Source: Rugalucina vietnamica (taxonomy: Eukaryota; Mollusca; Bivalvia; Lucinida; Lucinidae). From it: 64,000 nt of DNA. The position numbers and the translations under genes are program-made. Shown here piece after piece: positions 58,171 through 64,000 of this stretch (the first letter of the stretch is position 1; every line of letters starts with the position of its first letter). Under the pieces are notes generated by a model. The model saw only the letters and a program-made list of their open reading frames with translations, was not told the origin of the DNA and ran no database searches. The stretch covers positions 58,455,226 through 58,519,225 of the forward strand of contig OZ024871.1 in the NCBI GenBank assembly GCA_964017185.1, in the 5' to 3' direction.

Positions 58171-58480
58171 ACGACACTGTTTCACTACGCAAAACGTCTG
58201 TCAAGTTCTATGTGGTTTTACACGACAGCTGGGTTAAAATTTACACTGTTTCTAGTCTATGTCTTCGTTTAACACAGCCGTTAACACAACAAATCGTTCG
58301 GTCAATTCGATTAGCTTTGGGGTTTAATGTCAGACAAATCTTCGGAAGTTCAGTTCCCCTCTTTCTAATACCATCAAGTATTTGAAAATAAAATCTGAAA
58401 CATGACATCGCTGGGCGAGAAGTTGTCTACGGAAAAGCCTCATGTGCAATATGGTGTTCAGAAGCTGGGAGAGTCCATCA
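58171..58480. other. Non-coding spacer
   Basis: No gene or repeat recognised. Confidence 0.35.
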
Positions 58481-58670
58481 TGAAAACATGTCCGCGTTAA
58501 CCTTTTATATAGCAAAAATGGGATATGCAGGGCTATACCTATTTTTCTTATTTTTGCTCCAAAACATAGATTGTGGGTCTCGGCGAGGCGGTTCTAACGT
58601 GGTTCGACATTCGATGTTTATAGCAAAAATATTTAAAATCTGTATAACGCATGGGCAAGTTTTCGTAATG
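58481..58670 (+). repeat. Family C repeat (copy 4, short)
   Basis: 'aaaacatgtccgcg' start, 'gggatatgcagggctatac', one AAAACATAGATTGTGGG arm with loop GGCGAGGCGGTTC, and 'gggcaagttttcgtaatgtga' end. The second palindrome arm is mutated. Confidence 0.6.
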
Positions 58671-58749
58671 TGATATACTTATGTTGTTGGTGTGCATGAG
58701 CAAATGAGCCAACAAGCGGATGTCCTGACGGCAGAAATGTGCTAATATA

Positions 58750-58953
58750 TGAGCCGCCTCATGGGAAAACCAACAATCCGCCTTGGCGAAAACAAAGACG
58801 CCTTTGTTTTCGCTGCTCGGATAGTACAATTCTTCTTCTACTCAAGTTAAATCCAAAATTTCAAGCTTCTGGCTATTTTCTGTGCTTGTACAGGCTGGTT
58901 AGTGTCAGACCTGTTCGAAAACCACATTGTTGGTTTTCCCACGAGGCGGCTCA
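58750..58953. mobile_element. TGAGCC-type MITE, 204 bp
   Basis: Good inverted ends: TGAGCCGCCTCATGGGAAAA and TTTTCCCACGAGGCGGCTCA, with 'ccaaca' and 'tgttgg' continuing inward. A central 'cgaaaacaaagacgcc' / 'gcctttgttttcgc' inverted pair adds a second hairpin. TATA-rich flanks. Best-preserved copy of the family here. Confidence 0.85.
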
Positions 58954-59253
58954 ATTATAACCACCAAGTAACAACTATGACTTTTATGTTTGGACAACGA
59001 TGGCTGATCACACATGCTAAATATCTGATTACATTGTAAACGAAGCAAACTCAAGGTCATCGATCCAAAAATACTTCGTTGTCACTCTCTGGCTAAAAAT
59101 AAATATAAGCGCGTATAGTATCAAGGTAAATTTAAGGTCGATCGATAGTTAAACGACGATATCGCGGGTATATTGAAAGTAAACAGAATTATTTCCTCAG
59201 GCTTAGCAGTAGATGCAAGCATATGCATGCAATGTTGTATGATTATGTCTTCA

Positions 59254-59496
59254 TTGAGCTATAGTCTGGTCTGCTGTTGTGTTATCACATTTCCTGTCTT
59301 TGTTTTGGTAAAGTTATGGGCCACGTCATGATAAAATTTGCCAGCAGGTATTCTAACACATGAAATACCAGGCTGTTCAGCCACCAAAGATGGCTAGAGG
59401 CTGGAAATTTCAGATTGTATAAGAAGTAAGGTGAGTAGCTAAAGAGCTGCCTTTGTTTTGCATATGCAAAAAGGAAATTCTTCATGACTTAGCTCA
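59254..59496. mobile_element. Decayed TGAGCC-like MITE
   Basis: TGAGCTATAG at the left and 'atgacttagctca' at the right are inverse-like, and 'tttgttttgcatatg' inside recalls 49480-49500. Decay makes the assignment tentative. Confidence 0.35.
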
Positions 59497-59576
59497 TATC
59501 AATATGGTCTGGCTTGGTTGAATGGGTCATTCTTATAACCCTTCACATTAATATTCCATACTATGATATACAGTTA

Positions 59577-59711
59577 AGCTAAGACGAAAGGTAACTCCCT
59601 TGTACACATGGAGTGCACTAGTAAGTGCACTAATAACTGTCAAACATTGCAAGTAAAGTGCACTTCAAGGTTCACACCAAGTGCACTTACTGTTACCTTT
59701 CATCTTGGCAC
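59577..59711. mobile_element. Small inverted-repeat element with AGTGCACTT motifs
   Basis: Ends 'aagctaagacgaaaggtaac' and 'gttacctttcatcttggca' are inverse copies. Between them AGTGCAC palindromes occur several times. Size fits a MITE. Confidence 0.55.
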
Positions 59712-60771
59712 TACTGTATTTGGTAAGCAAACATTATAAATTTGGGCCTCTGCACCTTCATTTCATATACATGTATGTTGTTTTAGATTCAGGGTACCAA
59801 ATAGTCAAGTACACCTATGCTTTGTAATATGCTTGTCTATAATTGCACTGGGTAATGATAAATTTTGTTAAATAAGTGCACTACAACCTTACTTTAACGC
59901 TCTGCATCGTAATTGGTAGAAACAGATCATGTTATTAAATGTTACACTTCTATTAAGAAATAATGGAAAGAGGAACCATAAAAAAACTATATTGGAGTCA
60001 AGCATGAGACTTAACTTGCCATGTAACAATCAAACTAGCATCACAGGGAGATGGGTTTACATGAGGTTGATTTACATAATATATATAATGTCTTCATATT
60101 TGTTTGATATATACTGAAGTCATACAGTTACAGTCAAAGGAAAGAGACAGTTATTCAGTTATATTTACATACAATCGTTCAGAGGTTGTACAATTCAAAT
60201 AAAAGATGTTCGAAGTATAGACTCTCCGACAGGGTATATGATTTAATGATTTTACATGGTTAAGCTGTGCTTCATGATTCAATTTCACTTGGCGGTGCTT
60301 ATAATAAAAACCTTGGTTCAGTATGTTCAAAGTTCAATATGGCTACATGGGTAGGTTTAAATGAGGTATGCTCTAAAATAATATGTTGGACAATGACCAT
60401 ATTAACCTTTGTAACCTTTGCTATATGGAACAATGAATTGGTCTGCTATGAAACAAGATTTGGTGAAATGTATCCTGATTAATTTGAAACTTTGTTTTGT
60501 TATTCAGAAACTTGGTTTGTTTGACTATGCAAGAAGTGAGTAGTATTGATCAAAGCTAATGCTCATGTTGATTTTGAAGTTTTGTATTTTAACAGTTTAA
60601 TGATTGGGCTTGCACTAACTTGGAGATTGTTCCATTCATCATCTTGCAGAATGTTTCACATATTTTTTTTTCTTTGAGATTTTCTCTATTTGCAAGCATC
60701 ATCTCATGATAATCTTCATAAAGCTTTCAGTACTTACTAAGACCTTTGTGACTCAGGAGAGGTTTGTTATT
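59712..60771. other. Non-coding AT-rich stretch
   Basis: Small frames only, without splice or coding character; nothing recognised. Confidence 0.45.
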
Positions 60772-62759
60772 AGCTCACCTGAGCCGAAGGCTCACAGGTG
60801 AGCTTATAGTATACCCATGCTCCGGCGTCCGTCGTCCGTCGTCGTCCGTCGTCGTCCGTCGTCGTCGTTCACAATTTCAAAGAACTTCTCCTCTGAAACC
60901 GCTTGGCCAATCAAAGCCAAACTTTATGTGGAGCATCCTTAGGAAGGGGGAACGAAAGTTTATATAAATGGTCCAGGTCACATGACCAAGATGGCTGCCA
61001 TGGCTATAAATAGCAAAAACCTTTAAAAATCTTCTTCTCCAGAACCAGTGGGCCGATTTCCACGAAACTTGGTATGTAGCATCGGGGACGCGGGCTCATC
61101 ATAGTTTATATAAATCATGACCCTAGTATGACCTTGACCTATTTTACGGCAAGGTCAACTTAGGTCGCCAATGCATTTGAATGGGAAAAAATGGTAAAAT
61201 GGAATTTAATGGGTAAAACTTGCTAGGAATAGGCAAATGGACAGAAGATTAATGTAAATGGAAAATTTTAGCCCCTGGGGGGGTTGTCTGCCCCTGCCCC
61301 GGGGCTATATACATGTATATTTCCATAATAATGAAACATCTTCTACCCTGAAACCGCTTGGCCAATCAAAGCCAAACTTCATGTGGAGCATCCTTGGGAA
61401 GAGTGAATGAAAGTTTATATAAATGGTCAAGGTCACATGACCAAGATGGCCCCCAGGGCTATAAATAGCAAAAACGTTTAAAAATCTTCTTCTTCAGAAC
61501 CAGAAGGCCTATGATTTTAAAACTTGGTGTGAAGCATCTAGGAATGGAGCTCTACAAAGTTTATATAAATCATGACCCTGGGATGATCTTGACCTATTTT
61601 ATGGCAAGGTCAACTTAGGTCCCCCATGCATTTGAATGGCAAAAAATAGGAAAATGTCATGTAATGGCAGAAAACTTGCTAGGAATGAGCAAATGGACAG
61701 AAGATTTATGTTTAAGAAAATATTTTGGGCCCAGGGGGTTGTCTGCCCCTGCCCCGGGGCTATATACATGTATATGACCATAATATTGAAACATCTTCTT
61801 CCCTGAAATCGCTAAGCCAATCAAAGCCAAACTTTTTGTGAAGCATCCTTAGGAAGAGGGAATGAAAGTTTGTATAAATGGTCAAGGTCACATGACCAAG
61901 ATGGCCGCCATGGCTATAAATAGCAAAATTGTTTAAAGATCTTCTTCTTCAGAACCAGAAAGCCTATGATTTTGAAACTTGGTATGAAGCATCTGGGAAT
62001 ACAGCTCTATAAAATTTATATAAATCATGACCCTGGGATGACCTTGACCTATTTTACGGCAAGGTCAACTTAGGTCGCCCATGCATTTGAATGGGAAAAA
62101 ATAGGAAAATGTCTTGTAATGGCAGAAAACTTGCTAGGAATGAGCAAATGGGCAGAAGATTTATGCTAATGAAAATATTTTAGGCCCAGGGGTTGTCTGC
62201 CCCTGCCCCGGAGCTATATACATTTAGATGACCATAATATTCTAACAACTTTTTCTGAGAAACTGCTTAGCCAATCAAAGCCAAACTTTATGTGGAGCAT
62301 CCTTAGGAAGAGGAAATGAAAGTTTATATAAATGGTCAAGGTCACATGACCAACTTGACCGCCATGGCTATAAATAGCAAAAAATTTTAAAAATCTTCTT
62401 CTTCAGAACCAGAAGGCCTATGATTTTGAAACTTGGCATGAAGCATTAAGGAACGGAGGTCTACAAAATTTGTATAAATCATGACACTGGGATGACCTTG
62501 ACCTATTTCACGGCAAGGTCAACTTAGATCGCCCATGCATTTGAATGGAGAAAATTGTTAAAATGTCATTTGAAGGACAAAACTTACAGTTAATTGGCAA
62601 ATGGACTGAATTTTTATGATTTGAAAAAGACATTGACTCCAGGAGTTATTCTGACCCTGCCCTAGGGTTATATACATGCATTGTACCATTCTGGTCTAAC
62701 AAGTTCATGTATATATCTCAGGTCTCAGGTGAGCGTTTACAGGACCATTGGTCCTCTGG
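60772..62759 (+). mobile_element. Family A Helentron-like element, complete reference copy
   Basis: The 1988 bp copy shows every family feature uninterrupted. These are the nested 5' palindrome, CCGTCGTC repeat, four units spaced 455, 455 and 454 bp ('gccaa' at 60906, 61361, 61816, 62270), CTCAGGTGAGCG, and AGGACCATTGGTCCTCTGG at the end. Left flank TT, right flank TG, so the duplication is imperfect here. No Rep/helicase coding sequence. Confidence 0.9.
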
Positions 62760-62844
62760 TGTTTTATACTTAAGCATCATGTCTGTTAAATGGTGTCTCC
62801 GATCTTTGTTGTCCAGATTTATTCTGTTTATGGATGTGATTTTA

Positions 62845-63851
62845 CGAGGGTTGTCCGGAAAGTTTTAGGACTGTGCCGATATCTTAAAAATATTTTATGC
62901 TATACAAATAAAGATATATGAGTTTATAGATAAGGCCTTCCTGAATAATATATGGGAAAATTGGAATCAAAACCTACATACACTTGGAGATATTGGTCTC
63001 CAAGGCAACCGATGTGGCGCTTCTCGGAGCACTTTGAATTTTGTGTTTTCCAAAACCTGGAGACAAGAAAACAATGGCCCACAAATTGGCCATATGGCTT
63101 TTTAATACAGCAACAATTTGCATGGTATCACGCCATCATTTGTTCAATATGTTCCCAAAATTCCATGGTCTTTCGACGATTATCAACTTTGCAAAAGCTA
63201 ACAGAAGTGTATGTGTCGATCAAAATGTTGGTAAGAAACTCAACGCCGCCGCATCGGATGAAGCAGCGCTTTTTTATCATACAGTGTTCCTGCCGTAATG
63301 AGTTCACAAATCTAATCAAAATTTCTCACTGTTGGTTGAACAAAATCCAGGCTATGCAAGATCATTAATTTTTCGCTTTTTCGAAAAGTTTTTGTCAGGA
63401 AATTGGTGATAAGAGGAAGGGCTATAGGCGTGCGAAAAAGCGAAACCCCATTTAAAATCGGCGCAAAAGAGTTTGGAGGTAGCCAAATGAAAACGAATGT
63501 GTTTACCTGATATATTTTGTATTGTTGCCCTCAGAATAATCAAGTAAACTTGAAACTATCAAGCGTTGGTGCCCGATGACCTTGTGAGCCACTTTAAAAT
63601 GCATCCGATCAGCCAGGTCTTTCTCGTAAAATCATAACGGGCGCGACGTTATTGACGTCAAAGTGCTCCGAGAGTAGCAACATACTTGTATTAAAATGAT
63701 TATATCAATATGTTCCCGGTGAGCAAATATGCTGAAATTTTCAGCAATAACTCATGATATAAATTAATATTCCTGTGTAAAATTACAACTGATTCTCTTG
63801 AATAGTCATTGAGATACAGACACAGTCTCAAAACTTTCCGGACAGCCTACG
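62845..63851. mobile_element. Mariner-like element with TA flanks, non-autonomous
   Basis: Ends CGAGGGTTGTCCGGAAAG and CTTTCCGGACAGCCTACG are inverted repeats continuing through 'ttttaggactgtg' and 'cacagtctcaaaa'. TA precedes and follows. TGTCCGGAAAG ends are typical of mariner elements. A second inner inverted pair ('tctcggagcacttt' near 63023, 'aaagtgctccgaga' near 63660) encloses the middle. A 138-codon frame (62952-63368) does not resemble mariner transposase and lacks its D,D(34)D spacing as far as I can see. Non-autonomous or badly decayed. Confidence 0.7.
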
Positions 63852-64000
63852 TATTTCCTGCTTTTGTTTAATTAAAAACAAACCCAAATGAAAATCTCAC
63901 ACCCATAGTTTTAACATGTTTTATGGAGAGTAAAGTTTTTTTATGGGAGCATAAAATGACCATTAGATAGTGTAGTATTACATGAGGACATTAATAGCCT
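63852..64000. other. Right-edge spacer
   Basis: Non-coding, nothing recognised. Confidence 0.3.

Noticed and set aside
62952-63368. A 138-codon frame as a host gene.
   Set aside because: It lies wholly inside a mariner-like element, overlaps other open frames on both strands and has no recognisable motif.

Overview
The window is eukaryotic and almost entirely repetitive. The mix of repeats points to a marine bivalve mollusc: terminal stem-loop elements beginning AGCTCACCTGAG and ending in a GGACCA/TGGTCC hairpin, MITEs beginning TGAGCC and reading 'AAAACCAAC' just inside, and tRNA-derived SINEs. The species call is inference. I find no intact host gene. The best host coding evidence is two in-phase internal exons on the + strand, 4528-4677 and 53454-53582, which may belong to one gene with a roughly 49 kb intron packed with transposons. 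Two weaker terminal-exon candidates lie at 46082-46152 and 53876-54031.

The dominant feature is one family, called family A here, that covers about half the window. Its 5' end is a nested palindrome followed by CCGTC-rich simple repeat. Its body is a tandem array, usually of 455-465 bp units. Its 3' end is a short hairpin followed by CTGG, and it inserts at TT. The 5' terminal 12 bases are repeated inverted about 30 bases inside the 3' end. These are the marks of non-autonomous Helentron/Helitron2 rolling-circle elements. Copies are deeply nested: 8407-18010 holds six insertions, up to three levels deep. Others are at 1-2247, 5625-7263, 18725-22601, 29053-33364, 39159-39951 (-), 42437-45911 (-, with a + copy inside) and 60772-62759. 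A second Helentron-like family (family B) has the same architecture but unrelated sequence, at 25550-26706.

The region 26826-36171 is a four-layer nest. A TGAGCC-type MITE was hit by a transposon with about 1.06 kb terminal inverted repeats, a 6-bp TCAGCT duplication and one very basic 101-codon ORF in its short unique core. That transposon was in turn hit by two nested family A elements and by a 1.9 kb foldback element. Each 524 bp arm of the foldback carries an intact 134-codon ORF. I recognise neither ORF. Two divergent copies of another repeat, in opposite orientation (24043-25549 and about 49800-51535), carry a 21-bp minisatellite with a seven-unit, 147 bp higher-order period.

Right of 46 kb the sequence is mostly sparse non-coding DNA. 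It carries SINE relics, a hairpin-bearing family C (best copy a 75 bp near-perfect palindrome at 49931-50005), a 997 bp TIR transposon with TTATA duplication (52218-53214), TGAGCC MITEs, and a mariner-like element with TA flanks (62845-63851). The family A arrays repeat motifs that match known animal transcription-factor sites (paired TCAAGGTCA, CAAGATGGC, GGTCACATGACC and, in one subfamily, RFX-like GTTGCTATGGCAAC). They could therefore act as dispersed regulatory cassettes; that role is a hypothesis only.
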